From assembly GCF_002368415.1 (NCBI RefSeq), contig NZ_AP018290.1, positions 9,229,717-9,293,716 of the forward strand: 64,000 nucleotides of DNA, written 5' to 3'. This DNA is from Calothrix sp. NIES-4105. GTDB taxonomy: Bacteria; Cyanobacteriota; Cyanobacteriia; Cyanobacteriales; Nostocaceae. Below the pieces are notes generated by a model. The model had not been told where the DNA came from. It ran no database searches and worked only from the letters and a program-made list of their open reading frames with translations. Both the position numbers and the translations under genes were made by a program. Of this stretch, positions 45,668 through 55,098 are shown in pieces; positions within the stretch are counted from its first letter, which is position 1, and each line of letters opens with the position of its first letter.

Positions 45668-46846
45668 TTATAAGGCAGAAAGAGTAGACTTTAATACAGT
45701 AGCCCAACTTTTATTAATATCGTAGAACTGTTCCTGTAGCTTTAAACAAGCAAGTCGCTTTTTTTCACCAATTGTCGGGTCTTCATATATTTGAAGTATA
45801 GCTGTTACATATACTTCTATGTCATTTGGTGGTACTTCAATTACAGCTTCACGAACGTAAGACAAAGCTGGACAAACGTCAGAAGTTATTACCGGACGAC
45901 CTGATAAAACACTTTCAGCGACAACACGGTTAAAACCTTCAATAAAATCAGTACGTGTTGGTACAATTACAGCGTGTGATTTACCGAACATAAAACACAT
46001 TTTTTGTTTGTTGCAATATCCGTGAAATACGAAGAAGTCTTCTATACCTTCAGATTTGACAGATGCTTGTAGAGGTTGTAGCGCTGCACCATCTCCACAA
46101 ACATCGAAAACAATATCTTTTATACCAATAGAAGCTATACGCTTGGCAATCTTTAGTAAGTCGAAGGCGCCTTTATCATACTCGACTCGACCCGCGAATA
46201 AAATTCGTAATGGTAGTTGTTGGGGTGGAGGTGGGATATCAGCGAAGTCGCTTCTTTTATATATTGGTAAAAATTCATAGATAGGTGGATGTGTATGACC
46301 AGTTAATACATAAACTTGTTCAGTGATATCATGCGATACCGCGTGTATACTATGACATTTAGTAAACAAACTACGACTCAAATAAAGAATAATTTTTTCG
46401 CCTAGAGTTTGCTTGGAATACTTACGCCACAAGGTACAGTGCAGCGATGGAATCACCTTGATACCAATCCAATTCAAAGGTAATAAAAGAAACCAGTAAG
46501 TTGTACCACTATCGGCAATCACAACGTTGGCGCCGAAACTAATTGCTGAAATAAATAGCTGTATTCCTAGCAGAACTTGTTTCACATGATAAAAAACACC
46601 CTTGGCGCCATGCAGCAGAACTCGGCGCCGTTCAATTCGAAAACGACCTTGAAGCAGAACTTCAGTTTTTCTAGCTAATCCAATAACATACCCAACCGCA
46701 TCTAAATCTGTACAGACAGAATAGAAATAAGTTGAAAAGGTCATCGACACCTGGGACGATACATCCTCGCCCTTCATCCAACATTTATATGCCTCAATTA
46801 CATCTTCCGTACCAATTGCGTATACAATCCGCAGTTGCTTGGACAT
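45668..46846 (-). CDS. Glycosyltransferase, GT4, paralogue A
   Basis: A GT-B enzyme of 392 residues with FAGRVEYDKGAFDLL (core strand and loop) and TRTDFIEGFNRVVAESVLSG as donor-site signature. It is closely similar over its whole length to the gene at 49858-51045, for example in the opening MxKQLRIVYxIG. The two are recent duplicates separated by three genes. It lies just upstream of the polymerase, on the same strand. Confidence 0.9.
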   Translation of the reverse strand: MSKQLRIVYAIGTEDVIEAYKCWMKGEDVSSQVSMTFSTYFYSVCTDLDAVGYVIGLARKTEVLLQGRFRIERRRVLLHGAKGVFYHVKQVLLGIQLFISAISFGANVVIADSGTTYWFLLLPLNWIGIKVIPSLHCTLWRKYSKQTLGEKIILYLSRSLFTKCHSIHAVSHDITEQVYVLTGHTHPPIYEFLPIYKRSDFADIPPPPQQLPLRILFAGRVEYDKGAFDLLKIAKRIASIGIKDIVFDVCGDGAALQPLQASVKSEGIEDFFVFHGYCNKQKMCFMFGKSHAVIVPTRTDFIEGFNRVVAESVLSGRPVITSDVCPALSYVREAVIEVPPNDIEVYVTAILQIYEDPTIGEKKRLACLKLQEQFYDINKSWATVLKSTLSAL

Positions 46847-46982
46847 TTTATAACTTCGGTTTTGAATACTATAGTAATTATCAGATTATATTCATTTCTC
46901 GTATATTTACTTAAAGTGTGAAGCATTCCTTACATAGTACAGCAGTAATCAGGTTAGTTGCTGGATATAAAATGTAACAACT

Positions 46983-48194
46983 TTACTTTTTGTACTGACC
47001 CGATTCAATCGTGATACGCTCAAATAATGTCGCGGCGCCAATTTGACTGTCAAAATGCTCAATAATTGAGGAGCGTCCGTTAAGTCCTAGCTGTATTCTA
47101 AATGCAGGATTTTCAATAAGTTGTATGAGCGCGCGCGTCAAGGCTGTAACATCTCTCGGTGGAATTAGTAACCCGTTTTTTCCATCAGTAATTATTTCAG
47201 GAACACCACCAGCATTAGTTCCAATTGTTGCTACTTCCATTGCCATCGCTTCCATGTAAACTACACCTAAAGGTTCAGCGTGACTTGCAAGTACAAATGC
47301 ATCAGCTTGAAGCATTTTTTCGATAATTTGGTCTTCTGATAAAGAACCTGTGAATTCTACTAAATGTGATATTTCAAGCTTTGCTGCTAATGTTTTTAAG
47401 TTTTCTAATTCTGAACCAGCACCGATGATGGTTAGATTAACCAATTTGCCTGCATCAACAAGACATTTCACAGCTTGAATTACAGTATCGTGACCTTTGC
47501 TTGTATGTAAACGACCAACGGTAAGAATTTGAAACGTTTGATTGGTTAAATTATTTAATTTATAAAGCTGTGGATTCCACTTAGCTGTATCAACACCAAT
47601 ACGTCCCAACACAACTTGGTTTGGATGCAGTGGGTAATTAAGTCTTACTTCTTCTTCTAGCTTTTGGGTTATAGCAATAATAAAAGCAGCATTACTAAAC
47701 TTTGCTGTAAGTCCACCTCCCCACCATTCCAAATTTGCGTTTAGTGTCAGCGAGTATGAAATGCCAGTTAGCTGTTTGAGCATCATTGCTAATATTGCCG
47801 AATTTGCACAGCTATGACAGTGTATATGCTCTATTGAACGTGCGATACTAGAGCGAGCTAGTACACAAGCAATTGGCACTAAAGCGATAATACGCCAACG
47901 AGGCGCCTCAACATCGATAGTTACTAGCTTTATTGCCTTATACAAACCAATTGGACGAGTCACAGCCCAGCATAAACTAACAAAAATGTCAAATATATTC
48001 TTTAAAATATTTTGCTTCCACAAATAGTAAGTTTGTGCGTCTGCAAAATCGTGTTTAGCTTTGACTTCTTTTGAAGGATGCTTAGTAGAAAAAATATCAA
48101 TTTGAGTACCCCACGCGCGCAGATGGGTAATTTCTCGCCAAATCCAGATGTGTGTTTGTCCAGGAAATTCAGGAATTAAATAGCCGATTCGCAT
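46983..48194 (-). CDS. Glycosyltransferase, GT4
   Basis: The 403-residue protein starts MRIGYLIPEFPGQTHIWIWR. LTVGRLHTSKGHDTVIQAV and HAEPLGVVYMEAMAMEVATI provide the GT4 nucleotide-sugar site, and GVPEII the following acidic position. It abuts the Uma2-family gene (gap of zero bases), so both belong to one transcript. Target sugar is unknown. Confidence 0.9.
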   Translation of the reverse strand: MRIGYLIPEFPGQTHIWIWREITHLRAWGTQIDIFSTKHPSKEVKAKHDFADAQTYYLWKQNILKNIFDIFVSLCWAVTRPIGLYKAIKLVTIDVEAPRWRIIALVPIACVLARSSIARSIEHIHCHSCANSAILAMMLKQLTGISYSLTLNANLEWWGGGLTAKFSNAAFIIAITQKLEEEVRLNYPLHPNQVVLGRIGVDTAKWNPQLYKLNNLTNQTFQILTVGRLHTSKGHDTVIQAVKCLVDAGKLVNLTIIGAGSELENLKTLAAKLEISHLVEFTGSLSEDQIIEKMLQADAFVLASHAEPLGVVYMEAMAMEVATIGTNAGGVPEIITDGKNGLLIPPRDVTALTRALIQLIENPAFRIQLGLNGRSSIIEHFDSQIGAATLFERITIESGQYKK

Positions 48195-48755
48195 TTAAAA
48201 AAATTGCTTAACTTGACAGCTAAAACCAGGAAGTAAGGGTGAGGTGATTACATCGTTAACAAATAACGTTGCAACTTGAACCAATTGAGCATTTTGACGC
48301 TGGTAAACTTCGATTTGTTGCGCGCGCCAATCCACTATCCAATACTCTTGTACGCCTTTGATTGAATAAAGCTTTAACTTTGCTTCTCGATCGCGTCGTT
48401 GATTAATAACACCTTCAGAGAGAATTTCGACGATTAATTCTGGGGCGCCTGTTAAATGACCTTCGGCATCTACAACTTGTGCTAGTCGCCCATTGCTAAT
48501 CCAAATTACATCAGGAATAACGTTATCAGCATCAGAGAAAATTAGTCCTGGAGCTAGAATTGGCTCACCATTACCGGTAGACTCCGACCAAGCCAGCAAT
48601 CTTGCGTGAATTTTTCCACCAGCACTCTGATGTTTAATATGAGGCGCACGTGTCACAAACAATTCTCCATCAATAATTTCGTAACGCTTCCATTCATCGG
48701 TAGCGATAAGCTCTAAATCAGCTATTGTCCAGCGAATATCTGTTGCTTGAGTCAT
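48195..48755 (-). CDS. Uma2-family (DUF820) putative endonuclease
   Basis: The 186-residue protein has the Uma2 pattern: an N-terminal helix pair, YEIIDGELFVTRAPHIKHQ, the acid VIPDVIWIS, and APELIVEILS with the E-x strand, then KLKLYSIKGVQEYWIVD. This is a PD-(D/E)XK-like fold that has expanded greatly in cyanobacteria; nuclease activity is rarely proven. It sits between glycosyltransferase genes without a gap to the downstream one, an unexpected passenger of the polysaccharide operon. Confidence 0.9.
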   Translation of the reverse strand: MTQATDIRWTIADLELIATDEWKRYEIIDGELFVTRAPHIKHQSAGGKIHARLLAWSESTGNGEPILAPGLIFSDADNVIPDVIWISNGRLAQVVDAEGHLTGAPELIVEILSEGVINQRRDREAKLKLYSIKGVQEYWIVDWRAQQIEVYQRQNAQLVQVATLFVNDVITSPLLPGFSCQVKQFF

Positions 48756-48846
48756 GACAATACAATGCCTTGGCGTAGTGCGTTTTAATATTATAAACTA
48801 TTGAACACAACTTTTTATAAGTTACTTTTCTTCTCTTTCTTTGTGT

Positions 48847-48900
48847 CCTTTGTGACCTTTGTGGTTCATTAATAAAGGAAAAACCACAAAGACACAAAGG
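48847..48900. repeat. Inverted repeat of the CTTTGTG type
   Basis: CCTTTGTGACCTTTGTGGTT at 48847-48866 faces AACCACAAAGACACAAAGG at 48882-48900 around an AT-rich loop. Related but unpaired copies occur near 15028-15095 and 5816-5855. Such repeats are widespread in cyanobacterial spacers; it may also act as a terminator after the gene at 48953. Confidence 0.6.
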
Positions 48901-48952
48901 GCACAAAGGGAATACAATTTCAGATTATTCCGATGTGTGCGTAGTAGCCTTA

Positions 48953-49828
48953 TTAGGGGGGATTTTCCAAGCTTTGATGAAAATTTTTGACTAAGTTCTC
49001 ATATTTTTGCACTGAAATACCTGCTTTGGCTGATATCATCACAGCAATATTATGTTCTGGGATACTGCTAAAGAAGTCTTGCAACTGAACATCAGACATT
49101 TGTTTATTAAACCAGTATTCATGACAAATGCACTCGGAATCATAATAATGTCCTGATGCTTTAAGTACTTCCTCAACAAAAACCCCGTATATTACGTACT
49201 CTGATAAATTCCAGTAACTACATACAGTTTCAAGCCATCCGCGTCCTGATACTGTTTCGATATGTTTATACAGTTGTTTTAAATTATCACTTCTCCATGT
49301 CATGATTTGACTTATATAACCAGTGACTGGAGTAGTGCCACTTGGTAAATTGAGTAAACGACGAGCATTATAATTCCATTTTTCACCGATAGGCGCCTGT
49401 GGACAGAGATTTCCGGGAATACGGTATAAACGAACTTCACCGTCACGGATAAAGTAATTCCAGTCAAAAGGACGAATAAAGGCAATATCAGAGTCTACAA
49501 ACACAAATACATTACTCGTTATAAATTCTGCTGCTGCGAGTTTGATAAGTTGTTGAATTATCCATCCTCGAATGACTGGATGCTTGAAACTAAACCAGCA
49601 ATTTTTAATCAAGGGTAATTGGCGCCAAGGCAAGATAGATTCAACGGTAATTATTCGGGTATTTCTATATTTGATTTGATTGAAAAGATGTAAATCGCGC
49701 TTTGGAACAATTATATAATGCTTTGCCGTTTTGGGTGCAAATGCGTCTATACTCCAAGCTAGCAACTGACATCGATGATAGTCTGGTGCATAGCTAGGAG
49801 TAATTAAACAAAAATCAAATTCTTGCAT
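48953..49828 (-). CDS. DUF6492-like glycosyltransferase
   Basis: The 291-residue protein has a VFVFVDSDIAFIRPF DxD motif near residue 112 and an N-terminal FCLITPSYAPDYHRCQLLAW, a pattern I associate with the DUF6492 group of GT-A-like enzymes. The C-terminal region (residues 220-290) is rich in tyrosine and histidine. It lies between the two GT4 paralogues, 29 bp from the upstream one, on the same strand. Confidence 0.7.
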   Translation of the reverse strand: MQEFDFCLITPSYAPDYHRCQLLAWSIDAFAPKTAKHYIIVPKRDLHLFNQIKYRNTRIITVESILPWRQLPLIKNCWFSFKHPVIRGWIIQQLIKLAAAEFITSNVFVFVDSDIAFIRPFDWNYFIRDGEVRLYRIPGNLCPQAPIGEKWNYNARRLLNLPSGTTPVTGYISQIMTWRSDNLKQLYKHIETVSGRGWLETVCSYWNLSEYVIYGVFVEEVLKASGHYYDSECICHEYWFNKQMSDVQLQDFFSSIPEHNIAVMISAKAGISVQKYENLVKNFHQSLENPP

Positions 49829-49857
49829 TCGTAGATTTGAGCTTGGCGCCCCAACTT

Positions 49858-51045
49858 TTATTTAATTGTAGAAAGACTCTTATTGAGCGCGGCAGCCCAA
49901 CTATTATTAATATCGTAAAACTGTTCCTGTAATTCTAAACAGGCAAGTTGCTTTCGTTCATAAATACTCTGGTCATAATATAATTGGAGTATAGCTGCTG
50001 CATATGCTTCGATGTCATTAGGTGGTACTTCAATAACAGCGTCGCGCACGTAAGACAGAGCCGGACATACAGCGGAAGTAATTACTGGACGACCAGATAA
50101 AATGCTTTCTGCAACAACCCGATTGAACCCCTCAATAAAATCGGTACGAGTTGGTACAATTACAGCGTGCGACTTTCCAAACATTTCCCGCATTTGCTGT
50201 TTATTGCAATATCCATGAAATGCAAAAAATTCCCCAACTCCTTCAAGTTGTACAGAGGTTTGCAAAGGTTGTAAAGCTGTACCATCTCCACAAATATCAA
50301 AAACAACGTCAGATAAACCACTTTCTTTCAAGAGCTTGGCGATCAACAGCAAGTCGAAGGCGCCTTTGTCATATTCAACTCGACCAGCAAATAAAACCCG
50401 TAAAGGCATCTTGAAAGCAGATGGAGCTAGAATATCGGCGAAGTCGCTTCTTTTATAGATTGGTAAAAATTCGTAAATTGGTTGGTGTATACCTCCTGTC
50501 AACTGTGAAATTTGTTCTGAAATATCACGTGAGACAGCTTGTATACTATGACACGCTGTTTTAAACAAACCCTGACTCAATTTCAGAGTAATTCTCTCTC
50601 CTAGAGTTTGCTTTGAATACTTACGCCACAATGTACATTGCAGCGATGGAATTACTTTAATACCAATCCAAGTTAAAGGCAATAAAGCAAACCAGTAAGT
50701 TGTGCCACTATCGGCGATTACAATATCGGCGCCAAACTTAACTGCGGAAACAAATAATTGTAATCCTCGCAAAATTTGTCGTAGATGGTAAAAAATACCC
50801 TTTGCTTTACTGAATGGAACTGGGCGCCGCTCAATAATAAAGCGCTCGTCCCGAATAACCTCTTTAGAGCTTGCTTCAGCAATAACATATCCAAAGGCAT
50901 CCACAGCAGCACATACTTCGTAGAAATGACCTGAGAAGGTCATCGAAACTTGAGAAGAAGCATCTTCACCTTTTTTCCAAGACTTGTATGCCTCAATAAC
51001 ATCTTCTGGTCCAATTGTATATACAATCCGTAGTTGTTTGGGCAT
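49858..51045 (-). CDS. Glycosyltransferase, GT4, paralogue B
   Basis: A GT-B enzyme of 395 residues that closely resembles paralogue A (45668-46846). The donor site TRTDFIEGFNRVVAESILSG and the middle motif FAGRVEYDKGAFDLL are nearly identical in the two, while the first 90 residues differ more, suggesting different acceptors. It follows the membrane GT2 gene by 38 bp on the same strand. Confidence 0.9.
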   Translation of the reverse strand: MPKQLRIVYTIGPEDVIEAYKSWKKGEDASSQVSMTFSGHFYEVCAAVDAFGYVIAEASSKEVIRDERFIIERRPVPFSKAKGIFYHLRQILRGLQLFVSAVKFGADIVIADSGTTYWFALLPLTWIGIKVIPSLQCTLWRKYSKQTLGERITLKLSQGLFKTACHSIQAVSRDISEQISQLTGGIHQPIYEFLPIYKRSDFADILAPSAFKMPLRVLFAGRVEYDKGAFDLLLIAKLLKESGLSDVVFDICGDGTALQPLQTSVQLEGVGEFFAFHGYCNKQQMREMFGKSHAVIVPTRTDFIEGFNRVVAESILSGRPVITSAVCPALSYVRDAVIEVPPNDIEAYAAAILQLYYDQSIYERKQLACLELQEQFYDINNSWAAALNKSLSTIK

Positions 51046-51083
51046 GTGGTGACTTAGGTTTTTATAATCAAGCTAATAACTAG

Positions 51084-52277
51084 CTACTCGCGCTCAGTAC
51101 GAACCCATGTTTTTTGAGGTTGAACTAAGAACTTGAAGTACAAAGGAATTTTCCAGAGTATATAAAATGGTACAGCAAGTAGTTCAAGCAAGGGTAAATC
51201 GGAACGCCCGAAGTTTGCCCAAGCGATCAAAATTGCTGTCAAGATAAACATTCCCGCTACTACTGTAATCCAAACTGGTATCCATATTGACATCAAAAAT
51301 GCAAATAACAGTGAGATACACATTACTCCAAACCATATCGCAACAAATAATGATAGTGGTGGAATACACAAGTCCAGTGCGCTGCAAAATAAGTCAAATC
51401 GTTTTTGATTAATCGAAGCTCGAATTAATTTGGGTACATAAGTAAGCAAGGTTTGAATATGACCATGTTCCCATCGAGTGCGCTGATTTTTCGCAGTTTT
51501 AGAGCTTTGAGGTAGACTGCCAATAACGCGCGCTTCTGGGCAAAAAATCGGTGGATATCCTGCAATAGTCAAATCTAACCCTAGTTTCATATCCTCAACA
51601 ATATCAGAGTTTGCAAGGTCAATTGAACGAATTACCGACCAAGGGAATGCCATTCCTGTACCTGCCAACAAACATGGTAAATTCATCCGTACCAGACCGC
51701 ACGAGCGAACAAAGTTTTTAACTTTGAATGCAAAAGCTGATATTGAGTCACGAGGAGTGGGTTGTAATGGTTTTTCCATCAAGTAAGTTGCTTGTACTGG
51801 TCTTGATGTAGTCATTGCCTTAGAAGTCAAAAGTGTTATTGCGTTTCTTTCAACTAGACAATCTGCATCAACGAAAACAACTACTTCCGGAGGGTTTAAG
51901 TCGAGAAATTGTAAACCGTAGTCTAAAGCGTATCCTTTACCTTTGTTTTGTGAATCTTGTCTTTCAATAACTGTCACTCCTGCATCCCGCGCGATTTGGG
52001 CAGTTGCATCAGTACAGTTATCCGCAATTACTATAATTTTATACTGCGGTGATGTAGACTTTAAATTTTTGAGTGTATTACCAATTACTGATTCTTCATT
52101 ATGAGCAGGAACTAAAATAGCAACGTTACTAGCTTGAATTTTATTAATAGTTGAAGTCACTGGAAACAGCGCAGCTATGCATTCGATTAGTAAAACCGAA
52201 CACAGAACAAGCAAAAAAAAAGCACTTATCAGCAGAATTATTTCCATTGATAGATGCATAAAATGATTTATATACAT
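51084..52277 (-). CDS. Membrane glycosyltransferase family 2 (processive-like)
   Basis: The protein has an N-terminal membrane helix, a GT2 core with VAILVPAHNEESVIGNTLKN, VVVFVDADCLVE (DxD) and KNQRTRWEHGHIQTLL, which is the QxxRW motif of processive enzymes, and several C-terminal helices. Length is 397 residues. AAGGAA stands nine bases before ATG 52277. It could build polymer backbone or add a single sugar at the membrane. Confidence 0.9.
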   Translation of the reverse strand: MYINHFMHLSMEIILLISAFFLLVLCSVLLIECIAALFPVTSTINKIQASNVAILVPAHNEESVIGNTLKNLKSTSPQYKIIVIADNCTDATAQIARDAGVTVIERQDSQNKGKGYALDYGLQFLDLNPPEVVVFVDADCLVERNAITLLTSKAMTTSRPVQATYLMEKPLQPTPRDSISAFAFKVKNFVRSCGLVRMNLPCLLAGTGMAFPWSVIRSIDLANSDIVEDMKLGLDLTIAGYPPIFCPEARVIGSLPQSSKTAKNQRTRWEHGHIQTLLTYVPKLIRASINQKRFDLFCSALDLCIPPLSLFVAIWFGVMCISLLFAFLMSIWIPVWITVVAGMFILTAILIAWANFGRSDLPLLELLAVPFYILWKIPLYFKFLVQPQKTWVRTERE

Positions 52278-52308
52278 ATTTTAGATTCCTTAATAATAGA
52301 ACCGGGTT

Positions 52309-52851
52309 TTAATAAACCAATGACTTATTAATAACTTTTGCAGGAATACCCACAGCAGTTGCTTTAGAAGGAATATGGCATAATACAACTGCATTGGCAC
52401 CGATATTGACATCATCCCCAATAGTAATATTACCGAATATTTTGGCGCCAGCACCAACGTTAACACGCTTACCTAACTTCGGTGCATCTAACGGACGGTC
52501 GAGATAACGATTTCCTAAAGTTACACCTTGACGAATAATACATTCATCACCAATTGTGCTGTAGCCATGAATAACAATTCCTCCTTGATGTTCAATAACT
52601 ACACGGCGCCCTAAATTAACTGTATAAGGTAGCTCGATACCATAACCATTACGAATTTTACGGTACAGCATCCGGTAAAGAATACTCAAAGGAGCGCGCA
52701 AAAGCTTTGGTTGCACTTTCATACGCCAAACACCAAATCTATGTACTACAACCGCACGAAAACCAGGAAGAGTCCAGTCACATCCATGTGCCCGCCAATC
52801 TTCTTGAATTTGCTGCCAAAAACTTAATTCTGTTTGAATCCTATTATCCAT
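52309..52851 (-). CDS. Serine O-acetyltransferase-like hexapeptide acyltransferase
   Basis: The C-terminal half has left-handed beta-helix hexapeptide repeats (IGDECIIRQGVTLGN, VGAGAKIFGNITIGDD, IGANAVVL) and the closing element AVGIPAKVI. The N-terminal 80 residues resemble the CysE-type helical part. Inside a polysaccharide cluster it more likely acetylates a sugar than makes O-acetylserine. It starts 8 bp after the stop of the autokinase gene. Confidence 0.85.
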   Translation of the reverse strand: MDNRIQTELSFWQQIQEDWRAHGCDWTLPGFRAVVVHRFGVWRMKVQPKLLRAPLSILYRMLYRKIRNGYGIELPYTVNLGRRVVIEHQGGIVIHGYSTIGDECIIRQGVTLGNRYLDRPLDAPKLGKRVNVGAGAKIFGNITIGDDVNIGANAVVLCHIPSKATAVGIPAKVINKSLVY

Positions 52852-52859
52852 AGCGGCGC

Positions 52860-55049
52860 CTACACTTTGGTTTTACTATTAGATGCTTGAGTCACTAATG
52901 AGCTATTATCGGTATCACGAGTACTGTTGTAATAGAAATATCTATCAGGCTCGTGTTTGATATTGACACCATTTGCTACCATACCCAAAACATTTGCTTC
53001 TGAACGCATCAACAAAGTTTTGGCGGCGAGTGCGCTGGCTGAATCTGCAACACCAGGACGAACTACAACTAAAACACCGTCTACAACTTTTCCCAAGACT
53101 GCCGCATCCGCAGTTCCCGCTAAAGGTGGAGTATCAAAGATGATGTAGTCGTAATGTTGTGATAAAGCTTGAATCAAAGCACTCATGCTTTCAGAGTCTA
53201 GCAATGCTTGAGGATTAGGCGGTATTACCCCAGCAGTTAGTACTGATAGATTTCGTGTTACCGATTGAATACAACTGCGAATTCGGTCTTGCCCAACTAT
53301 CACATTACTCAATCCGGTCAAATTCATTACTCCCCACAAATGATGTTGGGCAGGATTACGCATGTCTCCATCTACGAGTAAAACACGTTTCCCGGCTTGG
53401 GCAATTACAGCCGCTAAATTCGCACTTACCTCAGATTTTCCTTCACCTGGAACTGAACTAGTAATCACGATAGTGCGAACTTTTTTATGACTGATAAATT
53501 TCAAGTTAGCTTGTAGCATTTGATACGCTTCGTGAATTACAGAGCGTGGCAAAGTGCCTACAACTATTCTTGGAGAGGCGCCTTCAATTGTTTGTTCAAT
53601 AGTAGGAGCGTTTTCAAACTTGGGAATTAAGCCAAGCATTGTGTAGCCAAATACATCTTGAGCTTCTTTGACAGTCTTGATTGATTTATCAATAACATCG
53701 ACAAGGAACGCAGCTGCAACTCCCAATAAGGCGCCGATAAAAATTCCACCTGCTCCTAAAAGGAACATCATTCTTAACCGTGCTGGGTTTGGTGAAACAA
53801 CGGCATTTTGAATTACGCGCGCGTTGCCAACGGTTTGGTTTTCGGCGACGCGAATTTCTTGAAGACGACCAAGTAACGTTTCGTAGGATTTCTGAGCTAC
53901 CATTAGGCGCCGTTCTAAGTCACCTTGTTTTTTCTCTAAATTCGGTAGAACTTCAGCGCGTTGCTTAAACTGTTCGTGCAAACCTGATAAAGTTTGGACT
54001 TTATTTTCTAAGCCCAAACGCTGCGCTTGAAGTCTAACTGACTCTCCAACAAGCTGTTCTTTGAGTTGACCTAACTGTAATTTATTTGGTGAAACTTTAA
54101 CGTTTGTACCTAAAGACTGACTTGCTCGCTGCTGTAATAAGTTATTGAGCGCAGCTTCTTTCTGCCTTAAAGAAATTATCTTTGGGTGGTTACTTGTATA
54201 TGTCGTTGCCTCAGTAGCTAGTTGACTTTGAATTTTTTGCAGTTCACCCAACGATTCTTGCACACCTGGTATTAATGACAGTGATGTTCTATCTACTGCT
54301 TCATTACTTGGTATTTTAATTTGAGCGCGAAGTTCTGCTTGTTGCGATGTTACTTCTGCCAGTTGTCCTTTAACTTCATTTAGTTGCTTATCAAGTTCGC
54401 CAATATTTTTAACGGTTTCCTCGGTTTCTTTGTCTAGGTTAATGACTTTGTTGTTTGTCTTGAATGAGCGTAACTCTTCGGTTGTTTTGTTTAATTCCTG
54501 TTCCGCGCGCGGGAGTTGATTCTCGATAAACTTGCGTGCGGAAACTGCTTCCAAGCGGTTAGTTTGAATGTTGTTTTCTACATACGACCGCATCACGTAA
54601 TTTATAACATCCGCAGCTAATCTAGAGTCGCTAGATATATGCGACACATTTAGAACATCTGCACCAATAATTGGCTCGACTTTAATATTTAAAGACTCTG
54701 GTTTTACAAGGTTACCATTTTTATCGCGCAGGTCAAGTTTTTTTATCACTGCTTCTAAAATCGGACGTGACTGCAAAATCTCCGCTTGAGTTGAAAGAGG
54801 GTTTGCTTCGCGTCTAACAGTTTCTAAATCTCCTATTTTTTCTCCCACTCCAGTTAAAAATGACGCACGGTTTGTTTGAAACAGTAGTTTTCCTGAAGCT
54901 TGATAGGTGGGTCGTTGCAGCGATATCGCAAACCCTGATAGTGCAACGGTTGTGATAAAAATCCCTGATGCAACTAACCAGCGTCGTTTTAAAGCTAACC
55001 AGTAATTGCGAATATCAATATCTTCAGAACGATTATTTTGCTGCTCCAT
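52860..55049 (-). CDS. Wzc-like polysaccharide biosynthesis tyrosine autokinase
   Basis: The 729-residue protein begins with a Wzz-type chain-length domain with two membrane helices (about residues 30-50 and 430-450) and a long coiled coil between them. The cytoplasmic BY-kinase domain has Walker A SSVPGEGKSEVSANLA, Walker A' LLVDGDMRNP and Walker B IIFDTPPLAG. The short tail has a tyrosine cluster (DRYFYYN), though it is less rich than in Escherichia coli Wzc. It controls chain length and export of the polysaccharide. No Wza outer-membrane gene is in this window. Confidence 0.95.
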   Translation of the reverse strand: MEQQNNRSEDIDIRNYWLALKRRWLVASGIFITTVALSGFAISLQRPTYQASGKLLFQTNRASFLTGVGEKIGDLETVRREANPLSTQAEILQSRPILEAVIKKLDLRDKNGNLVKPESLNIKVEPIIGADVLNVSHISSDSRLAADVINYVMRSYVENNIQTNRLEAVSARKFIENQLPRAEQELNKTTEELRSFKTNNKVINLDKETEETVKNIGELDKQLNEVKGQLAEVTSQQAELRAQIKIPSNEAVDRTSLSLIPGVQESLGELQKIQSQLATEATTYTSNHPKIISLRQKEAALNNLLQQRASQSLGTNVKVSPNKLQLGQLKEQLVGESVRLQAQRLGLENKVQTLSGLHEQFKQRAEVLPNLEKKQGDLERRLMVAQKSYETLLGRLQEIRVAENQTVGNARVIQNAVVSPNPARLRMMFLLGAGGIFIGALLGVAAAFLVDVIDKSIKTVKEAQDVFGYTMLGLIPKFENAPTIEQTIEGASPRIVVGTLPRSVIHEAYQMLQANLKFISHKKVRTIVITSSVPGEGKSEVSANLAAVIAQAGKRVLLVDGDMRNPAQHHLWGVMNLTGLSNVIVGQDRIRSCIQSVTRNLSVLTAGVIPPNPQALLDSESMSALIQALSQHYDYIIFDTPPLAGTADAAVLGKVVDGVLVVVRPGVADSASALAAKTLLMRSEANVLGMVANGVNIKHEPDRYFYYNSTRDTDNSSLVTQASNSKTKV

Positions 55050-55098
55050 ACAAGTTATTTATTTTACTAATGATTGAACACACACGCGGACAAGTTTG

